A stretch of 53,743 nt of DNA from NCBI GenBank assembly GCA_052387235.1, contig JBQTJJ010000096.1, forward strand, positions 1 through 53,743, written 5' to 3'. The position numbers were made by a program, and so were the translations under genes. The number at the start of each line of letters is the position of its first letter. The stretch's first letter is position 1. Shown piece by piece: positions 7,634 to 15,951 of this stretch. Below the pieces are notes generated by a model. The model was given only the letters and a program-made list of their open reading frames with translations, did no database searches and was not told the origin of the DNA. Origin of the DNA: JBQTJJ01 sp052387235 (GTDB lineage Bacteria; Actinomycetota; Acidimicrobiia; Acidimicrobiales; GCA-2861595).

Positions 7634-8485
7634 ATGGCACGTGCCCGCAAGGTCCTCGGTTCGATCGTCGTGGCCCTGCTCGCTCTCACCGTCGTCCTGG
7701 CGCAGCCCGCCTCGGCCGACGACGCCGGCGACGAGGGTGCCTTCCTCGTCAAGCTGAACGACCTGCGGGCCTCCAAGGGCCTCGGCAGCCTCGCCCCCAA
7801 CGGCGCGCTCACCTCCGTGGCCCGGACCTGGTCGGCCGGCATGGCCGCCGCCGGCTCGATCTCCCACAACCAGAACCTGGCCGCCCAGGCCCCGTCGGAG
7901 TGGGCCCGGCTGGGTGAGAACGTGGGCATGGGCATGGACGTCCAGGGCCTGCACGACGCCTTCGTGAACAGCCCCGCCCACTACAAGAACATGGTCGACG
8001 GCGCCTTCACCTCGGTCGGCATCGGCGTGGTCCGCGACGGCGGCGGCAAGATCTTCGTCACCGTCAACTTCATGACCTCCAAGGCTGCGCCGGCCCCCGC
8101 GCCGGCCCCCGCCCCCGTCGCCCAGGCCGCGCCGGCCCCCGCTCCGGCCCCCGCCCCCGCCCCCGCCCCGGCGCCGGCCCGCCCCGCCCCCGTCGCGGCC
8201 CCGGCCCCCGTCCCCGCCGCACCGGCTCCGGTGGAGCCCGTGGCCGAGCCGGCCCCCGCCGCCGCCCCCGTGGCCGCCGAGCCGGCCCCGGTGGCCCCGG
8301 CCGCCGCCCCGGTCACGTCGCCGGCCCGCCGCACCGCCATGGTGACCCCGGCCGCCTCGACCGACGGCTCCCCCCGGACGGCCCTCGCCCTGGTGGGCCT
8401 CGGCCTGGTCCTCACGATGCTGGCCTCCGGCCTGGTGATCCCCCGCCGCCGCCGGGCCCAGGCGCCCGCCCTGGCCCGCCGGTAG
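7634..8485 (+). CDS. Secreted CAP (SCP/PR-1, YkwD-type) domain protein with C-terminal membrane anchor
   Basis: The 283-residue product starts with a Sec signal peptide (hydrophobic core SIVVALLALTVVLAQ, cleavage near PASA-DD). A CAP domain spans about residues 35-150 (VKLNDLRASKGLGSLAPN, ISHNQNLA, LGENVGMG, NSPAHYKNMV, FVTVNFM). A long Ala/Pro linker (about 155-235) follows, then a single hydrophobic segment and an Arg-rich tail, which suggests anchoring at the outer face of the membrane. The ATG at 7634 has GGAGG 8 nt upstream, inside the hairpin at 7585-7628. Expression is probably controlled by c-di-GMP. CAP domains bind small ligands or peptidoglycan-related partners; the exact role here is unknown. 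Confidence 0.85.
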   Translation: MARARKVLGSIVVALLALTVVLAQPASADDAGDEGAFLVKLNDLRASKGLGSLAPNGALTSVARTWSAGMAAAGSISHNQNLAAQAPSEWARLGENVGMGMDVQGLHDAFVNSPAHYKNMVDGAFTSVGIGVVRDGGGKIFVTVNFMTSKAAPAPAPAPAPVAQAAPAPAPAPAPAPAPAPARPAPVAAPAPVPAAPAPVEPVAEPAPAAAPVAAEPAPVAPAAAPVTSPARRTAMVTPAASTDGSPRTALALVGLGLVLTMLASGLVIPRRRRAQAPALARR

Positions 8486-8539
8486 CGCTCTCGGGCCCGG
8501 ACGCCCCGGCGCCCAGGAACCCCCGCTCCGGCGGGGTGA

Positions 8540-8585
8540 CGACGAAGGCAGCCACCCCACCGAGCGGGGCGGTTGCCTTCCGTCG
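8540..8585. terminator. Bidirectional terminator-like hairpin
   Basis: Arms 8540-8558 and 8566-8585 pair through CGACG/CGTCG, AAGGCA/TGCCTT and CCCC/GGGG blocks with a 7-nt loop. It lies between the convergent stop codons of the CAP gene (8485) and the flavin reductase gene (8602). No U-tract is evident. Confidence 0.65.
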
Positions 8586-8601
8586 CGTCCGGGCCCCTGC
8601 G

Positions 8602-9711
8602 TCAGTTGGCCTGGTCGCGCCGGACCCGCTCCACCACCCGCGGCGCCCGCCGGCCGACCCCCTCGGTGGGCGCCAGCGGGTCGGCGTTGCCGCCGCCGCC
8701 GAGGGGGGAGTCGAGGTGGAAGAGGGTGGCGTGGGCCTGCTGGTGGGCGAGGGGGGAGAAGAGGTCGGTGGCCACGAACCTGGCCCTGATGGCGGCCAGG
8801 GTGGCCGGGTCGGGGACGTGCTTCTGGTTGAAGTAGTGCTCCTGGTAGATGAACTCGTGGGCCGCCCCCTGGTCGGACAGGGCGGTGGCCATCTCCTCGG
8901 TCATGGCGCCGTTGCCGCACAGGTAATAGCGGGTGCCGCCGAGCGCATCGAGCAGGGGCGGCACCGACTCGGTGAGCCGGCCCCGCAACCCGGCCCACGC
9001 CGGCGGGGGTTGCGACAGGGAGATCCGGTAGGTGAAGTTCGGGTAGCGGCGGGCCAGGGCGTCGAGCTCGTCGGTGAGGCAGACGTCGTCCTCGAGGCGC
9101 AGGCCCCAGAACAGCTGGATGCGTCCCCCGAAGCCCTCCCCCAGCAGGTGCGCGGCCAGCGAGTGGAAGGGGCCGACGCCCACGCCGGTGGCCATGAGCA
9201 CCAGGCCCCGCTCGTCGTCGGGCGGCACCATCGACCGGCCGGTGGGGCCCCGGAAGCTGACGACCTCGCCCGGCTGGCACGAGCCGAGGTAGCGGGAGAT
9301 GGGACCGTCGGGGACGACCCGGACGAGCAGGTCGAACACGCCCTCGGTGCCGGGCGGGGACAGGATGCAGTACGGGCTGCGGGCGTAGCCCACGCCCTCG
9401 AGCACGTACTCGATGCCCACGAACTGGCCCGGCTCGTGCTCGAAGGGCCCGCCGTCGACGACGCGGAGCCCGATGCGCACCGTGCCGGTGGGGGTGACGG
9501 GCGTCACGCGCACCACCTCGGCCCGGCGCTCGTAGCGGCTCTTCCTGCTCCAGCCGCCGGCCGGCGTGACGGTGGCCGCCTCCTCGGCCGTCAGCCGTCC
9601 CGGCAGAGGGGCGGGGACGCCGCCGCCGGGCGCTCCCGGTCCGGGTCCCCGGCCCTGGCCACCGCCGCCGTCCCCGGTCCGTGCCGAGTGGCGCAAGCCC
9701 GACAACCTCAC
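8602..9711 (-). CDS. FAD/NAD(P)-binding ferredoxin reductase-like oxidoreductase (paralogue 1)
   Basis: This 369-residue protein belongs to the ferredoxin-NADP+ reductase structural family. The N-terminal FAD-binding barrel has GQFVGIEYV and RSPYCILSPPG, then FRGPTGRSMVP. The nucleotide-binding domain has VLMATGVGVGPFHSLAAHLL and ends with YLCGNGAMTEEMATAL. The GTG at 9711 is preceded by GGAGGAGG. It is clearly paralogous to the protein at 11464-12465, sharing also a C-terminal DLFSPLAHQQA motif not expected in ordinary reductases. Its substrate is unknown. The neighbour fdhD suggests electron transfer with a molybdenum or tungsten formate-dehydrogenase-type enzyme encoded elsewhere. Confidence 0.78.
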   Translation of the reverse strand: MRLSGLRHSARTGDGGGGQGRGPGPGAPGGGVPAPLPGRLTAEEAATVTPAGGWSRKSRYERRAEVVRVTPVTPTGTVRIGLRVVDGGPFEHEPGQFVGIEYVLEGVGYARSPYCILSPPGTEGVFDLLVRVVPDGPISRYLGSCQPGEVVSFRGPTGRSMVPPDDERGLVLMATGVGVGPFHSLAAHLLGEGFGGRIQLFWGLRLEDDVCLTDELDALARRYPNFTYRISLSQPPPAWAGLRGRLTESVPPLLDALGGTRYYLCGNGAMTEEMATALSDQGAAHEFIYQEHYFNQKHVPDPATLAAIRARFVATDLFSPLAHQQAHATLFHLDSPLGGGGNADPLAPTEGVGRRAPRVVERVRRDQAN

Positions 9712-9794
9712 CCTTCGGCCTCCTCCGGAGCTGCCGTCTCCCGGTGCAAGGATACCGTCCGGTCCGTTCCCGCCCCGGCGCCCGCCGCCCGCCG

Positions 9795-10586
9795 TCAGAG
9801 GGGCGCCGGCGCGTACACGTTCATCGACGTCTCCCGCAGGAAGCCCACCAGGCCCAGGTTGGCCCGCCGGGCGATCTCCACCGCCAGCGACGACGGCCCG
9901 CTGACGGCTGCCACCACCGCGAACCCCGCCGCCCACGCCTTCTGCACCATCTCGAACGAGGCCCGCCCGCTCACGAAGAGGCCGAGGCCGCTGGCGGGCA
10001 GGGCCCCGTCCAGCAGCAGCCGGCCCACCACCTTGTCGACCGCGTTGTGGCGGCCGATGTCCTCCCGCACCAGGGCGACGCCGCCGCCGGCCGGGTCGAA
10101 CACGGCGGCGGCGTGCACCGAACCGGTCGACTCGAACAGGGGCTGGTGCGCCCGCACCGCCGCCGGCACCGAGGCCAGCACGGCCTGGTCGGGCGCCACC
10201 GCCGGCGGCAGGGGCGCCAGCCGGTCCGCCAGCTGGTCGATCGACTCCCGCCCGCACAGCCCGCACGCCGAGGTGGTGGTGCCGAGGCGGGGCTCGGGTG
10301 CCGGCGCCCGCCCGGCGGTGTCGACGTCCACCACGTTGAACCCGGTGTCGACGGCGGGGCCGGTGGCGCAGTAGCGGACCCGGCGCACGGGAGCGCCGGC
10401 CAGCCTGCCGTCGGAGAACAGCAACCCCACCGCCAGCTCGAAGTCGTGCCCCGGCGTGCGCATGGTGGTGGCCACCAGGTGCCCGTCCAGGCGGACCTCG
10501 AGCGGCTCCTCCACGATCACGCGGTCCGGCACGGCACCACGTCCGGCCCTGGCCACGAGGACCTGCGCCGTCCGTCCCCGAGCCAC
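9795..10586 (-). CDS. fdhD: Formate dehydrogenase accessory sulfurtransferase FdhD
   Basis: The 263-residue FdhD passes sulfur from a cysteine desulfurase to the molybdenum cofactor so that formate dehydrogenase becomes active. The essential CxxC loop is TSACGLCGRESI (C108, C111). Conserved segments EEPLEVRLDG, TPGHDFELAVGLLFSDG, GSVHAAAVFD and REDIGRHNAVDKVVG are also present. The GTG start has no ribosome-binding site but a TAGGGT box ends 6 nt upstream (minus strand, 10598-10593), which fits a leaderless mRNA. No formate dehydrogenase subunit gene is in the window; mobA is 5.5 kb away. Confidence 0.92.
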   Translation of the reverse strand: MARGRTAQVLVARAGRGAVPDRVIVEEPLEVRLDGHLVATTMRTPGHDFELAVGLLFSDGRLAGAPVRRVRYCATGPAVDTGFNVVDVDTAGRAPAPEPRLGTTTSACGLCGRESIDQLADRLAPLPPAVAPDQAVLASVPAAVRAHQPLFESTGSVHAAAVFDPAGGGVALVREDIGRHNAVDKVVGRLLLDGALPASGLGLFVSGRASFEMVQKAWAAGFAVVAAVSGPSSLAVEIARRANLGLVGFLRETSMNVYAPAPL

Positions 10587-10604
10587 CCGCCCACCCTAAT
10601 TGGG

Positions 10605-10657
10605 CGTCCATCTCCCAGAACAGGGTCAGGGGGTGGCCCACTATTGGGAAATGGACG
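10605..10657. promoter_or_regulatory. Inverted repeat between fdhD and a divergent gene
   Basis: CGTCCATCTCCCA (10605-10617) is repeated as its inverse TGGGAAATGGACG (10645-10657) with one mismatch in 13 and a 27-nt spacer. The right arm covers the proposed ATG (10651) of the rightward gene; the left arm is just upstream of the fdhD promoter box. It may be a looped operator or an mRNA hairpin. Confidence 0.5.
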
Positions 10658-11460
10658 GCGGTAGCCTCGGCGCCGTGGACGACCGGCAGGTGATCGACGC
10701 CTTTCTCAGGGACGGGGCCAAGCGCTCCTTCGGACCGTCCCTGCACATCGAGGGGGACACGCTGTTCCTCAGCGGGTGGTGGCACGCCGCCATGCGGGTG
10801 GAGGACGGCGTGTACGCGGTCCGCAACGAGGAGCCGCGGGAGGAGGCGCCGGCGCTGGGCGAGCTGGTGGCCGCCCTGAGGGAGCTGGGCCTGTCGGAGG
10901 TGGCGGTGGACCATCCCCTGATCCAGCCGATCACCTACACCGAGCTGTCGCTGGGCCAGGTGTCGTGGGCCCTGTGGGCCACGGACCTCGAGACCGGCGA
11001 CGCCGCCCTGCGCCGCCGGGCCGGCGCCGAGACCTTCCTCACCGACTCGCCCTTCGCCGGGCCGGAGGAGCCGGTGTCGGCCGACTTCAGCGCCGAGCTG
11101 GGCGGGGCCCGCCGGGTCGCCGGCCTGCCCGCCGCCCTGGTGCTCACGGTCGGGATCGAGCCCGAGCGGGTCACGGAGCTGGGCCGGACCCTCGATGACG
11201 TGCGCATCGAGTCCCGCACGTTCGAGGGCTTCCCGCCGAGCGCCTGCGGGGCCCTGATCCCCGGCGTGATCGTCGTCGACGCCAGCGGCGCCACCGGCCG
11301 CGAGTTCATCATCGAGCTGCGCACCGAGGCGTGCGGCCGGTTCATCCCGGTGGCCGCCGTCACCGAGGCGGCCGAGCCCCCGCCGGGCGCGGACGAGACG
11401 CTCGACCCCCGGGTCCCCCCCGCCGTGTGGGCGCCGGTGCTGCGGGCCCTGCTCCCCTGA
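10651..11460 (+). CDS. Uncharacterised protein with degenerate response-regulator receiver domain
   Basis: I do not recognise the first ~150 residues (of 269), which read like a soluble alpha/beta domain. The last ~110 look like a receiver fold. VIVVDASGATGREFIIELR resembles the phospho-acceptor Asp strand and loop, IPVAAVTEA the conserved Thr position, and GADETLDPRVPP the Lys-Pro region with the lysine lost. There is no DNA-binding output domain, so any role would be in protein-protein signalling. The ATG at 10651 has a weak upstream site; GTG at 10675 is an alternative. The gene diverges from fdhD and ends 3 nt before the convergent stop of the second flavin reductase. Confidence 0.6.
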   Translation: MDGGSLGAVDDRQVIDAFLRDGAKRSFGPSLHIEGDTLFLSGWWHAAMRVEDGVYAVRNEEPREEAPALGELVAALRELGLSEVAVDHPLIQPITYTELSLGQVSWALWATDLETGDAALRRRAGAETFLTDSPFAGPEEPVSADFSAELGGARRVAGLPAALVLTVGIEPERVTELGRTLDDVRIESRTFEGFPPSACGALIPGVIVVDASGATGREFIIELRTEACGRFIPVAAVTEAAEPPPGADETLDPRVPPAVWAPVLRALLP

Positions 11461-11463
11461 GGG

Positions 11464-12465
11464 TTACGTCAGCCGCCTCCTCGACCGCTGCCGCACCGGC
11501 CGCTCGGGGATGAACAGCCCCGCCTCCTGGTGGGCGTGGGGCGTGAACAGGTCGTGGGCCACGAACCGGTCGCGGAGCTGGGCCAGGGCCCGGGGGTCGG
11601 GCCGGTACCTCACGTTGAAGTAGGTCTCGGTGTAGATCAGGAGCTTGTCGACGCCGAGGTCGGACATGGCCGAGTGCATCTCCTCGATCATGGCCCCGTT
11701 GCCCACCAGGTAGAAGTGCTTGTCGCCCAGCGTCGGCAGCAGGGGCGGCACCGACTCGGTGATGCGGCCCCGCAACCCGCGCCAGCCCCGGGGGGGCTGC
11801 GACAGCGAGATCTCGTAGCTGAAGCCGGGATGGGAGGCCAGCTCGTCGAGCTCCTCCTGCAGGCAGATGTCGTCGGCCAGGCGCAGGCCCCAGTACAGCG
11901 TGATGGGGCGGTCGAACCCGTTGGCCAGCAGGTGCTCGGACAGGCCGAGCAGGGGGCCGACGCCCACGCCGGTGGCCATCAGCACCAGCTCGGTGCCGTC
12001 CTCCTTCGGGATCATGGACCGGCCGCTCGGGCCCCGGAACGTGATCTCGTCGCCGGCCGACAGCTCCGACAGGTAGATCGACACCGGCCCCTCCGGGACC
12101 AGGCGGACCAGCAGCTGGAAGGTCCGGCTGGCGTCGGGCGGCGAGAGGATGCAGTACGGGCTGCGCCGGGGACCCACCTCGGGGATGTCGGTGCGGATGC
12201 CCACGAAGTAGCCGGGCCGGTAGTTGAAGGGGTGCTCGTCGACGACCTCGAACGTGAGGCGGACGGTGCCGGTGGAGGTGAGGGGCTCGTAGGCCGTGAG
12301 GCGGGCCCGGCGGTCGTAGCGGTCGGAGCGCTGGAGGCGGCGCTCGGGGGCGCTGCGGGTGAGGGGGTACCCGGGCTTCGGAGGGAGGACGAAGATGTCC
12401 GGGGGCGGGAGGTACGGACGGCCGGGCGGCGGCTCGGGCCTGGCCGGGACCGGTCCCTTGTCCAT
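11464..12465 (-). CDS. FAD/NAD(P)-binding ferredoxin reductase-like oxidoreductase (paralogue 2)
   Basis: The 333-residue paralogue of 8602-9711 has the same layout: GYFVGIRTDI, RSPYCILSPPD, FRGPSGRSMIP, VLMATGVGVGPLLGLSEHLL and FYLVGNGAMIEEM. The N-terminal ~45 residues are proline-rich (DIFVLPPKPGYPL) and may be an extended tail. The C-terminus again has DLFTPHAHQEAGLF. The ATG at 12465 follows GGAG by 8 nt; a GTG 6 nt upstream is too close to that site. Together the two copies bracket fdhD and the receiver-like gene, which argues for a shared redox role. Confidence 0.78.
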   Translation of the reverse strand: MDKGPVPARPEPPPGRPYLPPPDIFVLPPKPGYPLTRSAPERRLQRSDRYDRRARLTAYEPLTSTGTVRLTFEVVDEHPFNYRPGYFVGIRTDIPEVGPRRSPYCILSPPDASRTFQLLVRLVPEGPVSIYLSELSAGDEITFRGPSGRSMIPKEDGTELVLMATGVGVGPLLGLSEHLLANGFDRPITLYWGLRLADDICLQEELDELASHPGFSYEISLSQPPRGWRGLRGRITESVPPLLPTLGDKHFYLVGNGAMIEEMHSAMSDLGVDKLLIYTETYFNVRYRPDPRALAQLRDRFVAHDLFTPHAHQEAGLFIPERPVRQRSRRRLT

Positions 12466-12592
12466 GATCACGACTCCTTTGCTCCTCCCGAGATCATCGC
12501 GCTCCCGGCGGACCGATCTGCGCAGAGTGCCCGTGCTTCGTACGGTCCGGCTCCGCCGCCCGGATGGCCCGGTTCCGCCCGGTCGGTCCCGG

Positions 12593-12985
12593 TCACTCGT
12601 AGCCGGTGGCCCAGTCCCCCTCCTCCACGTCCCAGTCCGTGGGGTCGCCGGCCAGCTGGACGCTGACGTGGGTCATGGCCGACCCGGGGGTGGCGCCGTG
12701 CCAGTGCCACTCGCCGCCACTGGTGGCCACCACGTCGCCGGCCACCACCTCCTGGCGCCCGGACGCCGTCCCCACCACGCCCCGTCCGGCGACGATGTGG
12801 AGCAGCTGGCCCGAGGCATGGACGTGGGGCCGGGTGCGCACGCCGGCCGGGAAGTGCACGGCGAACACCCGGGGCCCGTCGGCGAACGGGCTGGCGAGGG
12901 GCTGGATGCGGGCGTCGCCCTGGAACCAGGTGCGGGCCTCCTCGGGCACCTCGCCCCTGGCCTCGTCGATGTGGTCCAGCTCCAT
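12593..12985 (-). CDS. Small cupin-domain protein
   Basis: This is a 130-residue single-domain cupin. The first cupin motif is seen in RPHVHASGQLLHIVAGRG (metal-binding histidines and Glu/Gln position) and the second in GDVVATSGGEWHWHG. Such proteins bind a metal and small ligands; the function here cannot be predicted. The ATG at 12985 follows GGAGG at a 4-nt distance (GGAGGTGACG). It is separated by 37 nt from the phosphatase gene upstream and may be co-transcribed with it. Confidence 0.8.
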   Translation of the reverse strand: MELDHIDEARGEVPEEARTWFQGDARIQPLASPFADGPRVFAVHFPAGVRTRPHVHASGQLLHIVAGRGVVGTASGRQEVVAGDVVATSGGEWHWHGATPGSAMTHVSVQLAGDPTDWDVEEGDWATGYE

Positions 12986-13022
12986 CGTCACCTCCGGATC
13001 GGGCGGGGGGGCCATCCTGCCA

Positions 13023-15863
13023 TCAGGCCGGTGGCACGCGGACCACCATGATCGCCATGTCGTCGTCGGGCGCGCCGTCCACGAAGTCGGTCGCGGCCTC
13101 CTCCACCCGCTCGGCCACGGCTGCGGCACCGGCGTCGCCGATGCCGGCGAGCACGGCGGCGATGCCCTCGTCGCCGAACTGGCGCCGGCCCCGGTGGCGC
13201 TCGGTGATGCCGTCGGTGAAGGCCACCAGGAGGTCGCCGGGGCCCAGGTGCACCTCCACCTCGGTGAGGGCGACGTCCTCCAGCAGGCCCAGGAGGTCGC
13301 CCGGCACGCCCACGGTCTCCACCGAGCCGTCCCGGCGCCGGACCAGCGGGCACGGGTGGCCGGCGGTGCAGACGGTGGCCCGCACCCCGTCGCCCTCCCG
13401 GTAGAGGGAGATGGCCACGACGGTGCAGAAGCGGGGCTCGAGGTGCCAGGCCGGCCCCTGGGCGGCGGCCTCGTCGGCCGAGGCCCGCAGGAGCAGGTCG
13501 TTGAGGTGGTGGAGCACGGCACCCGGCGACGGGTCGCCCAGGGCCCGCGACCGGATGGTGTGGCGGGCCAGGCCGGTGACGGCGGCCGCTTCCACGCCCT
13601 TGCCGCACACGTCGCCGACGGCCACGAACCAGCCCGACCCGGTGGCGAAGACGTCGAAGAAGTCCCCGCCCACGTCGAGGCCCTCGCCGGCGGCCACGTA
13701 GCGCCCGCCGAACTCGACGCCGTCGGCGGACGGCAGCACGGGCGGCAGCAGGCTGGCCTGCAGGGCCCGGGCCACGTGGCTGCGCTCGGTGAACAGCTGG
13801 GCGTTGGCGACGGCGCCGCCGGCCCGCTCGGCCAGGTCCTGGGCCAGGGAGAAGTCCGCCTCGGAGATCACCCGTCCCTGCTCGTTGGCCATGGCCATGG
13901 CGCCCACCACCCTCCCGCCGGCCCGCAGGGCCACCACCATGGCCGAGCCCAGGCCGAGCGTCCGCAGCAGCCGGGCGTGCTCGGCGTCGCGGGCCACGGC
14001 GTCGAGCAGCTCGGGCGCCACGACCTGGAACAGGATCGGCTCGCCCGTGGCCAGGCAGGAGCCGAGGCCGGGGTCGCCGACCTGGACGGGCCAGCGCCGG
14101 TGCAGCTCGCAGGCCAGCTCCCGCTTGGCGGGGTCGGCGTGCTCGGCCGTGACGAACACGGGGCGCCCGTCCTCGACGAGGTGGATGGAGCACCAGTCGG
14201 CCAGGCGGGGGACCACCAGCGCGGCCAGGCGGTGGAGGGTCTGGGAGACCTCGAGCGAGGCGTTGAGGAGCGCCGACGCCTCGGCCAGGAAGGCGAAGCG
14301 CTCGTGGTCGCGGCGCTCGGACTCGTGGAGCCGGGCCCGGTCCAGGGCCTGGGCCGCCTGGGTGGCGAGGGCGGTGAGGAAGGCCCGGTCGGCGGCGGGG
14401 AACTCCTGGGACTGGCGGAACCCGACGGCCACGGCGCCCAGCACCCGCCCGGGCTCCGGCTCGAGGGGGAGGATGGCGGTGGCCTTGCGCTCCGCCGCGA
14501 ACCGGCTGAACACGGGATAGCGCTCGTCGCACTCCTCGGCCGAGTGGAGGTAGACGGCCCGGCCGGTGCGGATGGACTCGCTGGCGGGCACGTCGTCCGA
14601 GAGGGCGAAGCGACCCCAGCGCCGCTCGACCTCGGACGAGTAGCCCACGGCCCGGAGGATCTCCACCGTCTCGCCGTCCGGCTGGAGGAGGCAGAACGAG
14701 CCGGTGGCGGCGCCGAGCAGCGCCAGGCCGCGGCCCAGGATCACGTCGGCCACCTGCAGCGAGTCGACGGCCCGGGACAGCCCGGCCGTGACCTCCTGGA
14801 GGCCCGCCAGCCGGGCCGCGGCCTGCTCGGCCACGGTGCGGGCCGTGCGCTCGGTGGCCAGCACCTCGTCGTCGGCCCGGCGCTGCGGAGGGCCCGCGGC
14901 CGCCGCGGGTGGCGACAGCGGGAACGGGCAGGGCCGGGGGGCCGACCCGTTGACCTGGCGCTCCACCTCGCCCGCGAACCAGCGGCGGTAGGCGCTCAGC
15001 TCGTCGGACGGCGCCAGGCTGAGGAGCGCGCCGCGGCGGCAGAAGGTGGCCACCTGCTCCAGCACGGACGTGAGGTGCCACAGGTCGGGGACGAGGTCCG
15101 GGGGGAGGCCGAGGCTGACGTCCATGAGGCGGTGGCCGGCGGCGGCGGCCCGGTGGGTGGCCTCGCGGACCGCCAGCCTGGCATCGGCGTGGCGCTCCAG
15201 CACCTCCTCGACCAGCCGGATCAGCGGGGTCGGCACGGTGTAGGCGATGTCCTGGTCGGCGAGGGTGAGCACCTGGAACTCGCGCACCAGGTCGTCGAGG
15301 TTGAGGTCGCTGGCCAGGGCGAGGCGCACCGGGACGGCCACCAGGCGGACGGGGACGATGCCGGCGCCGGTGGCCGGCGCCCGGCGCTCGTTGGCCCGGT
15401 GCTCGGTGCCGTCCGGCCCGCCGGTGGCCACCTCCATCCACACCGTCTTGCCGGCGTCGGTGGTGTCCACGCCCCAGCGGTCGGCCACGGACGAGACCAC
15501 GAGCAGGCCCCGGCCGGTCATGCTCTCCACGTCGAGGACCTCGTCGACGGACGCCGGCCGGCCCTGGCCGGCGCCGTCGGCCAGGGCCGCGTGCCAGGGC
15601 AGGCTCACCTCCCGTGGGCTCTCGTCCCGCACCTCGGCCCGGACGCCGGCGCCCCGCCGCTCGAGCACCACCTGGAGGTCGGTGCGGGCATGGAGCACGG
15701 CGTTGGCGACCAGCTCGGAGACGCCGAGGGCGACGTCGTCGGCCAGCGCCTCCAGGCCCCACGAGACGAGCACCTCCCGGACGGCGCGCCGGGCCCGGGC
15801 CGCGCTGGCCAGCTCCGGGGCCAGCCGGACCGACGTGGTGCCAGGAACTCCCCCCGGGTGCAC
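13023..15863 (-). CDS. SpoIIE-type PP2C phosphatase with N-terminal RsbW-like ATPase and GAF domains
   Basis: This 946-residue regulator combines four parts. Residues ~10-150 are an RsbW-like histidine-kinase ATPase fold (GVSELVANAVLHA, TGRGLLVVSSVADRWGV). A region I do not recognise spans about 160-320. Two GAF-like sensor domains cover about 340-690, and a PP2C/SpoIIE phosphatase forms the end (DVGGDFFDVF, VGDVCGKGVEAAAV, TAGHPCPLV, FTDGITERH, PDDDMAIMVV). Such proteins usually control anti-sigma-factor antagonists in partner-switching stress responses. The GTG at 15863 has CACAAT ending 6 nt upstream, which fits a leaderless start, but the start is uncertain. No anti-sigma or antagonist gene is adjacent. 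Confidence 0.85.
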   Translation of the reverse strand: MHPGGVPGTTSVRLAPELASAARARRAVREVLVSWGLEALADDVALGVSELVANAVLHARTDLQVVLERRGAGVRAEVRDESPREVSLPWHAALADGAGQGRPASVDEVLDVESMTGRGLLVVSSVADRWGVDTTDAGKTVWMEVATGGPDGTEHRANERRAPATGAGIVPVRLVAVPVRLALASDLNLDDLVREFQVLTLADQDIAYTVPTPLIRLVEEVLERHADARLAVREATHRAAAAGHRLMDVSLGLPPDLVPDLWHLTSVLEQVATFCRRGALLSLAPSDELSAYRRWFAGEVERQVNGSAPRPCPFPLSPPAAAAGPPQRRADDEVLATERTARTVAEQAAARLAGLQEVTAGLSRAVDSLQVADVILGRGLALLGAATGSFCLLQPDGETVEILRAVGYSSEVERRWGRFALSDDVPASESIRTGRAVYLHSAEECDERYPVFSRFAAERKATAILPLEPEPGRVLGAVAVGFRQSQEFPAADRAFLTALATQAAQALDRARLHESERRDHERFAFLAEASALLNASLEVSQTLHRLAALVVPRLADWCSIHLVEDGRPVFVTAEHADPAKRELACELHRRWPVQVGDPGLGSCLATGEPILFQVVAPELLDAVARDAEHARLLRTLGLGSAMVVALRAGGRVVGAMAMANEQGRVISEADFSLAQDLAERAGGAVANAQLFTERSHVARALQASLLPPVLPSADGVEFGGRYVAAGEGLDVGGDFFDVFATGSGWFVAVGDVCGKGVEAAAVTGLARHTIRSRALGDPSPGAVLHHLNDLLLRASADEAAAQGPAWHLEPRFCTVVAISLYREGDGVRATVCTAGHPCPLVRRRDGSVETVGVPGDLLGLLEDVALTEVEVHLGPGDLLVAFTDGITERHRGRRQFGDEGIAAVLAGIGDAGAAAVAERVEEAATDFVDGAPDDDMAIMVVRVPPA

Positions 15864-15951
15864 CCGCCAATTGTGCCGACCGCACCGGGCGCGGAGCGAG
15901 TCGGGCCGGGAAACCGGTTGCGCGCCGGCCCGGCCCGGACGACGCTGGGGC

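Noticed and set aside
8090..8300. Tandem DNA repeat or CRISPR-like array
   Set aside because: It is the Ala/Pro linker of the CAP protein, encoded by repetitive GCC/CCC codons; there are no spacers.
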